This document shows, one piece after another, positions 1-8,690 of a stretch of DNA of 64,000 nucleotides. The notes under the pieces are model-generated. The model searched no databases. It saw only the letters and a program-made list of their open reading frames with translations, and had not been told where the DNA came from. The DNA lies in the NCBI GenBank assembly GCA_027310575.1, contig DAIDAO010000017.1, positions 1-64,000 of the forward strand, read 5' to 3'. The position numbers and the translations under genes were made by a program. The first letter of the stretch is position 1. Every line of letters begins with the position of its first letter. This DNA is from a bacterium (GTDB lineage: Archaea; Thermoproteota; Nitrososphaeria; Nitrososphaerales; Gagatemarchaeaceae).

Positions 1-317
1 TCGGAGAGACGGCGGGACTGGACCTTCGTTAGCAGCCTGAGTTGCTCTCCGGGACGGGCAGGGGCCTTGAAGGCGACCTTGTTGACCCCCAGCAGGGCCA
101 CCAGCGAGTCCCTGGTCAGGCCCGTCTCGTACCAGAGGCCCAGGGCAATCGAAAGCACGAGGAGGCCGTGGGCCACGACGCCGCGGAAGATTGTGGTCCT
201 GGCGTAGGACTCGTCGGTATGCAGCCGATTCATGTCTCCGGTGAGCCTCGCGAAGGCCTCGATCTCCTCCCGACCTATTGACCTCGAACCTGAGGTGAAC
301 TCCCTGCCCACGTTCAT
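1..317 (-). CDS. MaoC-like (R)-specific enoyl-CoA hydratase, 3' part cut by window edge
   Basis: The frame runs off position 1, so only the first 105 codons are visible. The protein reads as a MaoC hotdog-fold dehydratase, which adds water to trans-2-enoyl-CoA. The hydratase signature is present: LTGDMNRLHTDESYA, with Asp28 and His33 in the places of the catalytic Asp/His pair of PhaJ-type enzymes, followed by the FRGVVAHGLL segment (residues 44-53). The start is the ATG at 317-315; the frame is open further upstream with only a TTG available. It is divergent from the CoA-transferase pair. The AT-rich stretch at 371-380 could be its TATA box. An acyl-CoA role agrees with the neighbours; the substrate cannot be told. 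Confidence 0.8.
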   Translation of the reverse strand, partial: MNVGREFTSGSRSIGREEIEAFARLTGDMNRLHTDESYARTTIFRGVVAHGLLVLSIALGLWYETGLTRDSLVALLGVNKVAFKAPARPGEQLRLLTKVQSRRLS

Positions 318-376
318 GTCGTCATAGAATAGGCTCAACGAACGCCGACGGGGCCGACGTTCCAAACGGCATTAAA

Positions 377-1342
377 TTGATATCCCCCAGGCCCCGCGAG
401 GCCGCTAAGAGGAGCGAGATCTTCAGGTCGAAGGTTGTTTCCGTCGGAGAAGCTGTCTCGACGTTCGTAAAGAACGGCAACTCGGTAGCCTTCGCGAGCT
501 CTGCTGGGAGGATGTCCATCGCGGTCGCCTATGAGATCATCAGGCAGAGGAGAAAGAACCTGATGTTCGCGTCTGCGGGGACCGGAGCCCCGTGTCTCGA
601 CCTTCTTGTAGGCGCGAGGGCTGTCACGAGGGCCGAGGTCTCCTTCACCATGGTCTCCTGCTACAACATACGGAGGGCAATAGAGCTGAACGGTGAAGCC
701 AGACAGAAGGGATACAGTTTCCAGCTCGAAGACTACTCCAACCTCGCCATGACCCTCCGCTTTGCCGCTGCCGCGATGGACATCCCGTTCATTCCGACCC
801 GCTCGCTCAGGGGGAGCGACATCGAGCGGCTGAGGACCTTCAAGGGGAAAGAGAAGCTCGCTCTGATGAAGTCCCCGTTCAAAGACCGGAGCACGGTTGT
901 GGTCCTCCCTCCCTGCCGCCCCGACGTGGCGGTGATGCACGCGCACTTCGCCGATGCGGAGGGAAACGTCGTCGCCTACGGGCCGGCAGGGTCCGACGGC
1001 TGGGCGCTGAAGGCCGCCAACCACAGGGTCGTGACCGTCGAGAAGGTTGTGCCGAACGAGTTCGTCAGAAAGAACAAGGACGCGACCTTCCTCCCTGGGT
1101 TCATGGTCGACGCAGTTTGCGAAGCCCCCTACGGGGCGCACCCCTACGGCCTCTTTGGATTCTATGATCTTGACGAACAGTTCCAGAGGGAGTACGCCCT
1201 GCAGTCCAAGACGCAGGAGGGGTTCGACGCCTGGGCCAGAAAGTGGGTCCTCGATCCGAAGAGCAGGGACGACTACCTGGAGATGGTGGGCCGAGACAGG
1301 CTGAAAGGGATTTCGACAGGGAGGCTGTCTGCGCTTGCCTGA
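377..1342 (+). CDS. CoA-transferase family I, alpha subunit (glutaconate CoA-transferase A-like)
   Basis: This 321-residue protein has the length of GctA-type subunits (about 320) and the family pattern of an early Rossmann-like core (NGNSVAFASSAGRMSIAVAYEI, residues about 33-54 in part) followed by SAGTGAPCLDLLVGA. With the next gene it should move CoA between a dicarboxylic or 3-oxo acid and an acyl-CoA. The start is taken as TTG 377, because the next in-frame start (ATG 512) would delete part of the core; no other start fits. Its end overlaps the start of the beta subunit by 8 bases, so the two are probably translated together. The acid substrate (glutaconate, 3-oxoadipate or another) is not determined by the sequence. 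Confidence 0.82.
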   Translation: MISPRPREAAKRSEIFRSKVVSVGEAVSTFVKNGNSVAFASSAGRMSIAVAYEIIRQRRKNLMFASAGTGAPCLDLLVGARAVTRAEVSFTMVSCYNIRRAIELNGEARQKGYSFQLEDYSNLAMTLRFAAAAMDIPFIPTRSLRGSDIERLRTFKGKEKLALMKSPFKDRSTVVVLPPCRPDVAVMHAHFADAEGNVVAYGPAGSDGWALKAANHRVVTVEKVVPNEFVRKNKDATFLPGFMVDAVCEAPYGAHPYGLFGFYDLDEQFQREYALQSKTQEGFDAWARKWVLDPKSRDDYLEMVGRDRLKGISTGRLSALA

Positions 1343-2108
1343 AGCCGCCGCTCCAGGTCACAGCAGGAGGGAGGCCGCCGTGATCTATGCGTCCAAGTTC
1401 ATCAAGGACGGAGACGTCGTCCTCGTCGGCCAGGGCCTGCCTGTCCTGGCGGCGCTGTTCGCGAAGAACCACCACGCCAGGGACTGCGTCATCATGCACG
1501 AGTATGGAGTCGTCGACCTGGACCCTCCGAGGGCAGTTGAGCTGGCCCACCCCCTGCTCGCCGAGACGGCGACCTACCTTTGCGACATGCTCGACGCCCT
1601 GACTTCGTTGCTTTCAAGGGCAGACTGCGCCTTCCTGGGGGCCGCCCAGGTGGACAGGTACGGGAACGTCAACACTACGACGATAGGAGACTACTTCAGG
1701 CCCAAGGTCAGGATTTCTGGAAGCGGAGGAGCCAACGACATCGGGAGCATCGTCCGGAAGTCCGTCATAATAATGGACGGTCAAGAAAGGGCGAAGTTCC
1801 CCGAGAGGGTAGACTACAACATGACCCCAGGGTACTTCCGCGGGTCGAGGAGCGATCGTGACAGGTTGGGACTGCCCGGCAAGGGGCCCGAGGCGGTCGT
1901 GACAGACGTCGGCGTCTACAGGTTCGCCCCTAAGACAGGAGAGATGTATCTCAGCGGACTCCAACCGGGCGCGACGGTTGAAGAAGCCAGAGAGAAGACT
2001 GGTTGGAGGCTCAAGGTGGCCAAGGGGGCGGCCGGGGTCAAGCCTCCTACGGCAGAGGAGACCAACCTGCTGCGATCCTTGGACCCGAGGAAAGTCTATC
2101 TTCGCTAG
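1335..2108 (+). CDS. CoA-transferase family I, beta subunit (glutaconate CoA-transferase B-like)
   Basis: This 257-residue partner of the preceding gene carries the catalytic glutamate expected in GctB: it lies in MHEYGVVD as Glu56, close to Glu54 of the Acidaminococcus enzyme, where it forms the glutamyl-CoA intermediate. The SGSGGANDIGS stretch (residues about 134-144) is the typical oxyanion and CoA-contact region. The start is TTG 1335, inside the end of the alpha-subunit gene. Subunit order, overlap and sizes match two-gene glutaconate CoA-transferases. A cluster with two crotonases, a thiolase and an aldehyde dehydrogenase supports degradation of dicarboxylic, aromatic or branched acids; which one is inference. 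Confidence 0.83.
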   Translation: MPEAAAPGHSRREAAVIYASKFIKDGDVVLVGQGLPVLAALFAKNHHARDCVIMHEYGVVDLDPPRAVELAHPLLAETATYLCDMLDALTSLLSRADCAFLGAAQVDRYGNVNTTTIGDYFRPKVRISGSGGANDIGSIVRKSVIIMDGQERAKFPERVDYNMTPGYFRGSRSDRDRLGLPGKGPEAVVTDVGVYRFAPKTGEMYLSGLQPGATVEEAREKTGWRLKVAKGAAGVKPPTAEETNLLRSLDPRKVYLR

Positions 2109-2171
2109 GCAAGCGCCCGGCTGCCACCTGCGACTTCCGCGGGAAGCGGGCGCTTCCGCAGCGCTGCGAGG

Positions 2172-2183
2172 TTATAGTTAAAA
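2172..2183 (+). promoter_or_regulatory. TATA-like box before the two crotonase genes
   Basis: The AT-rich element TTATAGTTAAAA sits in otherwise GC-rich DNA, 25-36 bases before ATG 2208, the spacing of an archaeal TATA box driving a nearly leaderless transcript. Confidence 0.55.
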
Positions 2184-2207
2184 CAATCAGGGGGGCGCCT
2201 CCCAGTC

Positions 2208-2984
2208 ATGGACTACGAGACCATTCAGGTTTCGAAAGAGGGCATGATCGGGACGATTACGCTGAACCGCCCTCAGGCGATGAACGCCCTGAGCAACAAG
2301 CTTGTCACTGAGCTCATCTCAGCCCTTGCTGATTTCGAGAAGGACGAAGGGGTGAGGTGCCTGGTGATCACAGGGAGCGAGAAGGCGTTCTCCGCTGGGG
2401 CCGACATCAAGGAGATGGCTGGTATGACCGCGGTCCAGATGACCATGACCGGTCACTTCTTCCCCCTCTGGGACAAGGTCGGCAGGTATCCGAAGCCGAT
2501 AGTCGGAGCGCTGAGCGGGTTCGTCCTAGGAGGAGGGCTGGAGCTCGCCATGAGCTTCGACGTGCTCGTCGCCTCGGAGACGGCCCAGTTCGGGCAGCCC
2601 GAGATAGACATCGGGGTGATGCCTGGCGGGGGCGGGACGCAGCGCCTGACGAGGGCTGTGGGGAAGTACAAGGCGATGGAGATGATCCTTACGGGGGAGC
2701 GCATCGGCGCCGAGGAGGCGAAGACCCTCGGGCTGGTCAGCAGGGTGGTGCCGAAGGAGTCCTACCTCGAAGAGGCGAAGAAGGTGGCGAACGAGATAGC
2801 CTCGAAGTCGCCGGTGGCCGTGAGGCACGCGAAGATGGCCATCAACAAGGCGTTCGAGATGGGGCTCGGCGGGGGGATAGACTTCGAAAGGGAGCTCTTC
2901 TACCTCCTCTTTGCATCTGAGGACAAGAACGAGGGGATGAACGCGTTCATGGAGAAGAGGAAGCCTGCGTTCAAGGGGAAGTAG
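2208..2984 (+). CDS. Enoyl-CoA hydratase (crotonase family)
   Basis: A 258-residue crotonase with both catalytic glutamates: Glu112 in LGGGLELA and Glu132 in QPEIDIGVMPGGGG, 20 residues apart as Glu144/Glu164 are in rat hydratase. The first oxyanion-hole segment is AFSAGADIKEM (residues 60-70). It should hydrate short-chain enoyl-CoA such as crotonyl-CoA; related archaeal proteins also dehydrate 3-hydroxypropionyl-CoA. The ATG follows a clear TATA-like box. The next gene starts on the base after the stop codon, so they form one operon. Confidence 0.88.
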   Translation: MDYETIQVSKEGMIGTITLNRPQAMNALSNKLVTELISALADFEKDEGVRCLVITGSEKAFSAGADIKEMAGMTAVQMTMTGHFFPLWDKVGRYPKPIVGALSGFVLGGGLELAMSFDVLVASETAQFGQPEIDIGVMPGGGGTQRLTRAVGKYKAMEMILTGERIGAEEAKTLGLVSRVVPKESYLEEAKKVANEIASKSPVAVRHAKMAINKAFEMGLGGGIDFERELFYLLFASEDKNEGMNAFMEKRKPAFKGK

Positions 2985-3779
2985 ATGCCCTTCGAGACAG
3001 TGAAGACCGAGTCGAAGAACGGGGTGCTCTGGATCTCCCTCAACCGGCCTGACAAGCTGAACGCGTTCGACGCGCAGATGGGGGACGACCTGCTGGAGGC
3101 CCTTAAGGAAGGTGAGAGGTCGGCCAGCGACAGGTGCCTGGTCCTGACCGGTGAAGGGAGGGCGTTCTCCGTAGGGGAGGACCTGAGCAGCAACAAGACG
3201 GCGTACGAGAGCGGTCAGCCGATCCGGCTGGGGGAGGTCGTGAAGAGGAAGTACAACCCCATCGTGCAGAGGATCAGGAAGATGGACAAGCCGGTCGTCG
3301 CCGCTGTCAACGGGGTGACAGCCGGCGCAGGGCTCGGGCTCGCCCTCGCGTGCGACCTCAGGGCCGCCTCTGACAGGGCGACCTTCCACGAGGCGTTCAT
3401 CAAGGTGGGGCTGGCCCCTGACTCGGGGACGAGCTTCTGGTTCACGCGCATACTCGGGTTGGGGAAGGCGATGGAGGTGGGGCTGCTGGGCGAGCCGATA
3501 GACGCGAACAGGGCACTCGGACTCGGGCTCGTGAACTGGGTCTTCCCTGACGAAGGCTTCCGCGCGCAGGTCGCGAGGATAGCAGAGAGGCTAGCGAAGG
3601 GACCGACGAGGGCAATGGGGCTGACCAAGAGGGCGCTCAACAGGGCGGTCGTCGTAGACATGGACTCCGCTCTCGAGTACGAGATGTACCTCCAGGACAT
3701 CGCAGGGAGGACGCGAGACCACGTCGAGGGGGTCAGGGCGTTCTTCGACAAGCGGGACCCCAGCTTCACAGGTCAGTAG
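2985..3779 (+). CDS. Crotonase-family isomerase/hydratase (PaaG-like)
   Basis: The second crotonase (264 residues) begins directly after the stop of the first. It keeps the oxyanion segment AFSVGEDLSS (residues about 60-69) but has GAGLGLALACDLR where hydratases have the first catalytic Glu, and VGLAPDSGTSFW in the second site with an Asp. This is the arrangement of PaaG-type isomerases, which use Asp in place of the glutamate pair, rather than that of a simple hydratase. It may shift a double bond or rearrange a ring in an aromatic or unsaturated acyl-CoA. Substrate unknown; the tandem with a true hydratase suggests successive steps. Confidence 0.8.
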   Translation: MPFETVKTESKNGVLWISLNRPDKLNAFDAQMGDDLLEALKEGERSASDRCLVLTGEGRAFSVGEDLSSNKTAYESGQPIRLGEVVKRKYNPIVQRIRKMDKPVVAAVNGVTAGAGLGLALACDLRAASDRATFHEAFIKVGLAPDSGTSFWFTRILGLGKAMEVGLLGEPIDANRALGLGLVNWVFPDEGFRAQVARIAERLAKGPTRAMGLTKRALNRAVVVDMDSALEYEMYLQDIAGRTRDHVEGVRAFFDKRDPSFTGQ

Positions 3780-3791
3780 GCAGACGGCGCG

Positions 3792-4994
3792 TCAACCCGT
3801 GGGCATGTCTTTCACCTTTCTGACAGGTGACAAGAGCACCCATAGGAACGCGAGCGAGCCCAACACGGCCATCACCCCCATGGTGAGGCGGGTGCCGATC
3901 AGGTCGCCGACGACCCCTCCCATCAGGCCACCGAGGGGGATCGTCCCCCAGACGATGGTCCTCATCGTGGCGTTCATCCTCCCCTGCAGGGCCTCGGGCA
4001 CGAGCGCCTGCCTGTAGCTCACCTGAGGTATGTTGTACCAGAGGACGCCCAGGCTGGTAAAGAATCCGACCGCCACCGCGACCAAGAAGGCGTCCGAAGG
4101 GACTGCGAAGTAGAACGCGATTGGAGGGATCGAGCCGACTATCGCGCCGACTATTATGGACATTCCGACCCCCAGGGCCCCGATGTAGCGCTTCGAGGTG
4201 ACAGCGCCGAGGACCCCTCCCAGCGAGCCTATGCCGACGGCGAGGGCGATTGCGGTGAAAGAAAGGGAGAGGTTGACGTTCAGGTACTTCAGGGTGATAG
4301 CCCCGAAGGCGTTCGAGAACAGGTTCGAAGTGGCAGTGGTTGCGGCTATGGCGCGCAGCCTCTTGTCTCCGAATACCACGGAGAGGCCCTCGCGCACGTC
4401 ATGCCAAGTCGACCTACCATGCGCTCCGCCCATCGAAGGCTCCGGCCTCTTTATCCACAGAAGGGAGAGCGAGGAGCTCAGATATCCCAGCACGTCGCCG
4501 AAGACCACGAGCGGCGCGGTCAGCACGCTGAGAATCGCGCCGGCTGCGGCAGGACCGGCCACCTGCGCGACCGATCGGCTCGTCTCCAGCTTGCTGTTGG
4601 CGTCGACGATTTGAGACTTCTGGACGAAGCTCGGGATGTTGGCCTGATACGCGATCTCGAAGAACACTGTGAGGATGCCGGCTATCAGAGTGATGACATA
4701 CAGGAGGTTCATGGAGAACCCTGCGAGGCCGGCCGCAAGGAAGACGGCTGGGATGACGAACAGCACCGCGGCGCGACCGAAGTCTGCGATGATCATTATC
4801 CTCCGCCTGCGGTGCCGGTCCGTCCAGACCCCGACTAGGAGTCCGAGCACCGGGAACGCGATGAAGTTGAAGAAGGCGAGGAGCCCCAACCCGGTGTCTG
4901 AGGTGTGCAGGATGCCGATGGCGATGGCTTGGATCGCGAACGGGGAGAACTGGGAGCCAAAGACGGAGATGGATTGGCCGACCCAGAACTTCAT
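3792..4994 (-). CDS. MFS drug-efflux-type transporter
   Basis: A 400-residue major facilitator protein of the DHA3/macrolide-efflux type, with about 12 membrane segments and the loop motif VGVWTDRHRRRRIMI (residues about 54-68). It probably exports a lipophilic compound. It lies just downstream of an ArsR-family regulator on the same strand, a usual regulator/efflux pair. The ATG at 4994 falls inside the first membrane helix, whereas related proteins have 10-20 residues before it. The upstream frame is open into the regulator gene (LTKDLDF just before the Met) but has no ATG, GTG or TTG, so the true start is unsettled. Confidence 0.8.
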   Translation of the reverse strand: MKFWVGQSISVFGSQFSPFAIQAIAIGILHTSDTGLGLLAFFNFIAFPVLGLLVGVWTDRHRRRRIMIIADFGRAAVLFVIPAVFLAAGLAGFSMNLLYVITLIAGILTVFFEIAYQANIPSFVQKSQIVDANSKLETSRSVAQVAGPAAAGAILSVLTAPLVVFGDVLGYLSSSLSLLWIKRPEPSMGGAHGRSTWHDVREGLSVVFGDKRLRAIAATTATSNLFSNAFGAITLKYLNVNLSLSFTAIALAVGIGSLGGVLGAVTSKRYIGALGVGMSIIVGAIVGSIPPIAFYFAVPSDAFLVAVAVGFFTSLGVLWYNIPQVSYRQALVPEALQGRMNATMRTIVWGTIPLGGLMGGVVGDLIGTRLTMGVMAVLGSLAFLWVLLSPVRKVKDMPTG

Positions 4995-5074
4995 GAAGTC
5001 GAGGTCTTTCGTCAGCGAAGCAGGTGTCGCGGGCGCAGCAGGACTGGTCTCGCCCGCCGGAGTTACGCCTGCGC

Positions 5075-5671
5075 TCAGCCTTTCACCGGTTTCTTGACCA
5101 GGGCCTTCGTCATCAGGTCCCGGAGCTCCTTCCAGGAGGTGATCAGCTTCTCGAACTGCTTGTCCGACATCAGGGCCATCTGTGCGAGCTCGTACATCTT
5201 GGACTTCGTGAAGAAGGCGACGTCGTCCACCGCTGCGATCTTCTCCTCGAGCTCTGGCGTTACGCCCATCTTGTCCATGTTTCTGTGGTGCCGTGCGACC
5301 TTGGCCACGAGCTCATCGTCTGCGTTGATGTTGACCCCCAGCTTGTTCAGGGCCTCGAAGGCTTCCTTGAAGTGCTTCTCAGCCTCTGAGCTGCCGGCCT
5401 CCCCGTGGGTGAACTCGAAGACTTCGGCGGTCGCGCGGTTGTAGGTCTCGATCAGGTGGCCGTGGCGCTCCTCCCTTGACACTTCCACGAGCCCGACTTT
5501 CTTGAGCTTGTCAATCTGGTGGTACACTGCCTGTGGCGAGAGGACCAGACTGTCCGCCAGCTGGCTGACTGTCATCTCCTTTGCCCGCAGCAGGTAGATG
5601 ATCTTGCGCCTTGTCTCATCAGCAAGGAGCTCGAACGCTTCCGGGTCACGGACGTACTTGAAGGCCCTCAT
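5075..5671 (-). CDS. ArsR-family winged-helix regulator
   Basis: A 198-residue DNA-binding protein. The winged helix-turn-helix is in the N-terminal half: FELLADETRRKIIYLLRAKE (residues 13-32), then the recognition region VSQLADSLVLSPQAVYHQIDKL and the wing. The C-terminal half (about residues 90-190) is alpha-helical and may bind ligand or dimerise. It is followed at once by the efflux gene, which it is likely to control. The ATG lies 27-35 bases after a TATA-like box (5698-5706), so the message is nearly leaderless. The ligand is unknown. Confidence 0.8.
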   Translation of the reverse strand: MRAFKYVRDPEAFELLADETRRKIIYLLRAKEMTVSQLADSLVLSPQAVYHQIDKLKKVGLVEVSREERHGHLIETYNRATAEVFEFTHGEAGSSEAEKHFKEAFEALNKLGVNINADDELVAKVARHHRNMDKMGVTPELEEKIAAVDDVAFFTKSKMYELAQMALMSDKQFEKLITSWKELRDLMTKALVKKPVKG

Positions 5672-5697
5672 GGTTAGTAAATCAGGCGTTGGGTTGA

Positions 5698-5706
5698 CAT
5701 ATATCT
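5698..5706 (-). promoter_or_regulatory. TATA-like box of the ArsR gene
   Basis: CATATATCT read on the plus strand, 27-35 bases upstream of the regulator ATG at 5671; good archaeal spacing in an AT-rich intergenic patch. Confidence 0.55.
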
Positions 5707-5768
5707 ACTTTGCTCAAACAAGCGAACGTTTTAATACGAGCTTTCCAATGGTGGTTTGGGTGATACCA

Positions 5769-5951
5769 ATGGAGAATATAGATAGCCAAACGTGCGAGCC
5801 AGAAGTGTTCTACGTCCACGGGAGCGGGCTGTTCGGAGTCCCACGCGACCGGATGAACGACATCCCGAAACTGAGGGCTGAATTCCACGCCAACGAGGCG
5901 AGGCGCGCTAACGTGCTCAGCATGCTCGCATGGGCGAGACGGGCCTGCTGA
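5769..5951 (+). CDS. Small hypothetical protein (60 aa)
   Basis: A short frame encodes 60 residues, MENIDSQTCEP..., ending in AWARRAC. It has no recognisable domain. Support comes mainly from position: a TATA-like box (TTTTAATAC, 5729-5737) lies 32-40 bases before the ATG and the stretch is otherwise an unexplained gap between the ArsR gene and the thiolase. An in-frame ATG at 5748 is possible but would be upstream of the predicted transcription start. It could be expressed alone or be the leader of the thiolase message (start 5994). Function unknown. Confidence 0.4.
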   Translation: MENIDSQTCEPEVFYVHGSGLFGVPRDRMNDIPKLRAEFHANEARRANVLSMLAWARRAC

Positions 5952-5993
5952 TCCCAGCAAAGAACATAAGCGCCTCACATCGCGCTTCATCGC

Positions 5994-7193
5994 GTGAGGG
6001 ACGGGGCGGTCGTAGTCTCTGCCGTACGTACCCCGATAGGGAAGTACGGAGGCGTCCTGCGGTCGGTCCGGCCCGACGACCTGGGCGCCCTCGTCCTGAA
6101 GAGCGCGCTGTCCAGGTCAGGGGCTGAAGCATCTTCAGTCGACGACGTTTACTTCGGGTGCACCAATCAGGCAGGGGAGGACAACAGGAACGTCGCCAGG
6201 ATGGCGGTCCTGCTTGCTGGGATGCCGTACTCGGTGCCTGCAGCGACCGTCAACAGGCTCTGCGGGTCCGGGCTCGAAGCTGTCAACTCGGCCGCCAGGG
6301 TGATAGCGGCTGGGGAAGGGGACGTCCTCCTCGCGGGCGGAGTGGAGAGCATGACCCGCGCGCCGCTGGTGATGCTGAAGCCCGAGACCGCGTTCAGGAG
6401 GGGAGCCACAGCCCTCCTGGACTCGACCATAGGCTGGCGCTTCCCGAACCCAGCCATGCCTGACGAATACCCCCCGCTCTCCATGGGCGAGACCGCGGAG
6501 AACCTGGCCGAGAAGTACAAGATAGGCCGCAGAGCCCAGGACGAGTTCGCGCTGGAGAGCCACAGGAAGGCGGTCGAGGCCACCAGGGCCGGGAGGTTCA
6601 GGGACGAGCTGGAGCCAGTGAAGACCCCCGAAAAGCCCGACGGCGTCGGCGAAGACGAAGGACCGAGGGCGGACACCTCGCTCGAGAAGCTCTCGTCCCT
6701 GAAGCCGGCGTTCAGGAAGGACGGGACGGTCACTGCCGGGAACTCGTCAGGGATCAACGACGGCGCGGCCGCGCTGGTGCTCATGAGCGAGAAGAAGGCC
6801 GCCGAGCTCGGCGTGAAGCCGATGGCGCGGGTCCTGGGTTCCGCCACTGCCGGGGTCCACCCGAGCTACATGGGCATGGGGCCCGTGCATTCGACGAGGA
6901 AGCTGCTTTCCCGCCTGGGGATGAGCCTGGACGAGTTCGGGATAATCGAGCTCAACGAGGCCTTCGCCGCCCAGGTCCTGGCGTGCGTCGCTGAGATGCC
7001 GGAGTTCGACACCAGGAAGATGAACCCGAACGGGGGCGCGATCGCGCTCGGACACCCGCTGGGGTGCAGCGGCGCCCGGCTCGCGGCCACGCTCGTCCAT
7101 CAGATGAAGCGGACGGGGACGAGGTACGGCCTGGCCACGATGTGCATAGGGGTGGGCCAGGGTATCTCCACGGCTTTCGAGCTCCTGAAGTAA
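5994..7193 (+). CDS. Thiolase (acetyl-CoA/3-oxoadipyl-CoA acetyltransferase family)
   Basis: A full-length degradative-type thiolase of 399 residues. All catalytic residues are visible: nucleophile Cys90 in [10 protein letters not shown], His354 in [10 protein letters not shown] and Cys384 in MCIGVGQG. It cleaves 3-oxoacyl-CoA with CoA or condenses two acyl-CoA. The internal segment before the lid ([16 protein letters not shown]) resembles 3-oxoadipyl-CoA thiolases of the PcaF/PaaJ group, which would suit the CoA-transferase and PaaG-like gene nearby, but this is only suggestive. The start is GTG 5994. Confidence 0.88.
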   Translation: MRDGAVVVSAVRTPIGKYGGVLRSVRPDDLGALVLKSALSRSGAEASSVDDVYFGCTNQAGEDNRNVARMAVLLAGMPYSVPAATVNRLCGSGLEAVNSAARVIAAGEGDVLLAGGVESMTRAPLVMLKPETAFRRGATALLDSTIGWRFPNPAMPDEYPPLSMGETAENLAEKYKIGRRAQDEFALESHRKAVEATRAGRFRDELEPVKTPEKPDGVGEDEGPRADTSLEKLSSLKPAFRKDGTVTAGNSSGINDGAAALVLMSEKKAAELGVKPMARVLGSATAGVHPSYMGMGPVHSTRKLLSRLGMSLDEFGIIELNEAFAAQVLACVAEMPEFDTRKMNPNGGAIALGHPLGCSGARLAATLVHQMKRTGTRYGLATMCIGVGQGISTAFELLK

Positions 7194-7229
7194 GTCTTAT
7201 CACCCGGCGACCTTTCGCAGGCCTCTGAT

Positions 7230-8690
7230 TTGCAAGCAGAGGCGGTGCCAGACTACAAGATGTTCGTCGGGGGCTCGTGGGTCTCCTCTCACTCGGGCGG
7301 GAGCTACACGGTCTTCAACCCAGCCAGGGGGCAGGTGCTCGCCCACGTGGCGAAGGGGGACGCGGAGGACGCCAGGGCCGCGGTGGACGCTGCGAAGAGG
7401 GCGTTCGAGGACCCGGCCTGGAGGTCGATGGACCCGAGCAAGAGAGGAAGGCTGCTGTTCAAGGTGGCGCAGAGCCTTAGGGAACGGCTGTCGGACTTCG
7501 CGAAGCTGGAGACCATGAACAACGGGAAGCCCCTCGGGCAGGCGAAGGGGGACGTCGCGATGGCTGCGAGGCACTTCGAGTACTTCGGGGGCCTGGCCGA
7601 CAAGATACAGGGGAGCACCATCCCTGTCCCGGGGAACAGGCTCGACTACACGGTGAAGGAGCCTCTGGGCGTCACAGCCCACGTCGTCCCATGGAACTAC
7701 CCGCTGGTCATGGCGGCCCGGAGCATGGCGCCCGCGCTCGCCGCGGGAAACACTGTCGTGGCGAAGCCTGCGTCGTTCACACCCCTCACGCTCCTGCTGT
7801 TCGCAGAGCTCTGCAAGGGGGCCGGGTTCCCGGACGGCGTGGTCAACGTAGTGACAGGGGGAGGGGACGAGGTCGGAGGCGCGCTCATCAGGCACCCGGA
7901 CGTCAGGCTCACGGCTCTCACGGGCTCGGTCGAGACGGGGATGCGCGTGATGGAGCTGGCGTCGGGCAATCTCTCCAGGGTAGTCCTGGAGCTCGGGGGG
8001 AAGAACCCGCACATCGTGTTCTCTGACGCGGACATGGAGAGGGCCGCAACGGCGGTCCTGAACGGGATATTCACCAACGCCGGGCAGATGTGCTGGGCGG
8101 GGTCGAGGCTTCTGGTCGAGGCCGGGGTCAAGGAGGCGCTCGTCGAAAGGCTCGTGGAGGGGGCGAACAGGATGAAGCTCGGCGACGGGCTCGCTCCCGA
8201 TACGGCCATGGGCCCGCTGGTGGCCGGCTCCCAGCGGGAGCGCGTGGCGGGCTACGTCGGCATCGGGACGGACGAGGGGGCCAGGGTGGTGGCCGGAGGG
8301 GCGGCTCCGGGCGAGGAGGAGCTGATGCCCGGCTACTTCTACAGGCCGACCATACTCGACGGCGTCACCCAGGGCATGAGAGTCGCGCGCGAGGAGATCT
8401 TCGGGCCGGTGCTCACTGTCACCACCTTCGAAGGGCAGGACGACGCTGTGGCGAAGGCCAACGACTCGGACTACGGGCTATGGGCGGGGGTCTGGACGAA
8501 CGACCTGAAGAGGGCGCACCGGGTGGCGGCAGCGCTCGAGTCCGGCATCGTGGCAGTCAACGAGGAGCCCACGACCTTCCCCCAGACGCCGTTCGGGGGG
8601 TTCAAGAAGAGCGGGAACGCGTCGGAGCAGGGGATGGACGCGGTGTCCTCCTACGTCAGGGTGAAGAACGTCTCCGTCAACCTGGACTAG
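7230..8690 (+). CDS. NAD(P)-dependent aldehyde dehydrogenase
   Basis: A 486-residue ALDH-superfamily enzyme. The catalytic pair is present with normal spacing: Glu254 in LELGGKNP and Cys288 in NAGQMCWAG. The cofactor segment PWNYPLVMAARSMAPALAAG precedes them and the C-terminal EEIFGPVLTV and FGGFKKSG motifs are intact. It oxidises an aldehyde to the acid; the free-acid rather than the CoA-acylating family is indicated by the Glu/Cys pair. The start TTG 7230 is 36 bases after the thiolase stop; a GTG at 7245 is an alternative. It probably belongs to the same transcription unit as the thiolase. Confidence 0.87.
   Translation: MQAEAVPDYKMFVGGSWVSSHSGGSYTVFNPARGQVLAHVAKGDAEDARAAVDAAKRAFEDPAWRSMDPSKRGRLLFKVAQSLRERLSDFAKLETMNNGKPLGQAKGDVAMAARHFEYFGGLADKIQGSTIPVPGNRLDYTVKEPLGVTAHVVPWNYPLVMAARSMAPALAAGNTVVAKPASFTPLTLLLFAELCKGAGFPDGVVNVVTGGGDEVGGALIRHPDVRLTALTGSVETGMRVMELASGNLSRVVLELGGKNPHIVFSDADMERAATAVLNGIFTNAGQMCWAGSRLLVEAGVKEALVERLVEGANRMKLGDGLAPDTAMGPLVAGSQRERVAGYVGIGTDEGARVVAGGAAPGEEELMPGYFYRPTILDGVTQGMRVAREEIFGPVLTVTTFEGQDDAVAKANDSDYGLWAGVWTNDLKRAHRVAAALESGIVAVNEEPTTFPQTPFGGFKKSGNASEQGMDAVSSYVRVKNVSVNLD

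Noticed and set aside
42-281. Plus-strand frame at the left edge
   Set aside because: It is antisense to the MaoC-like gene, whose catalytic motif is clear on the minus strand.
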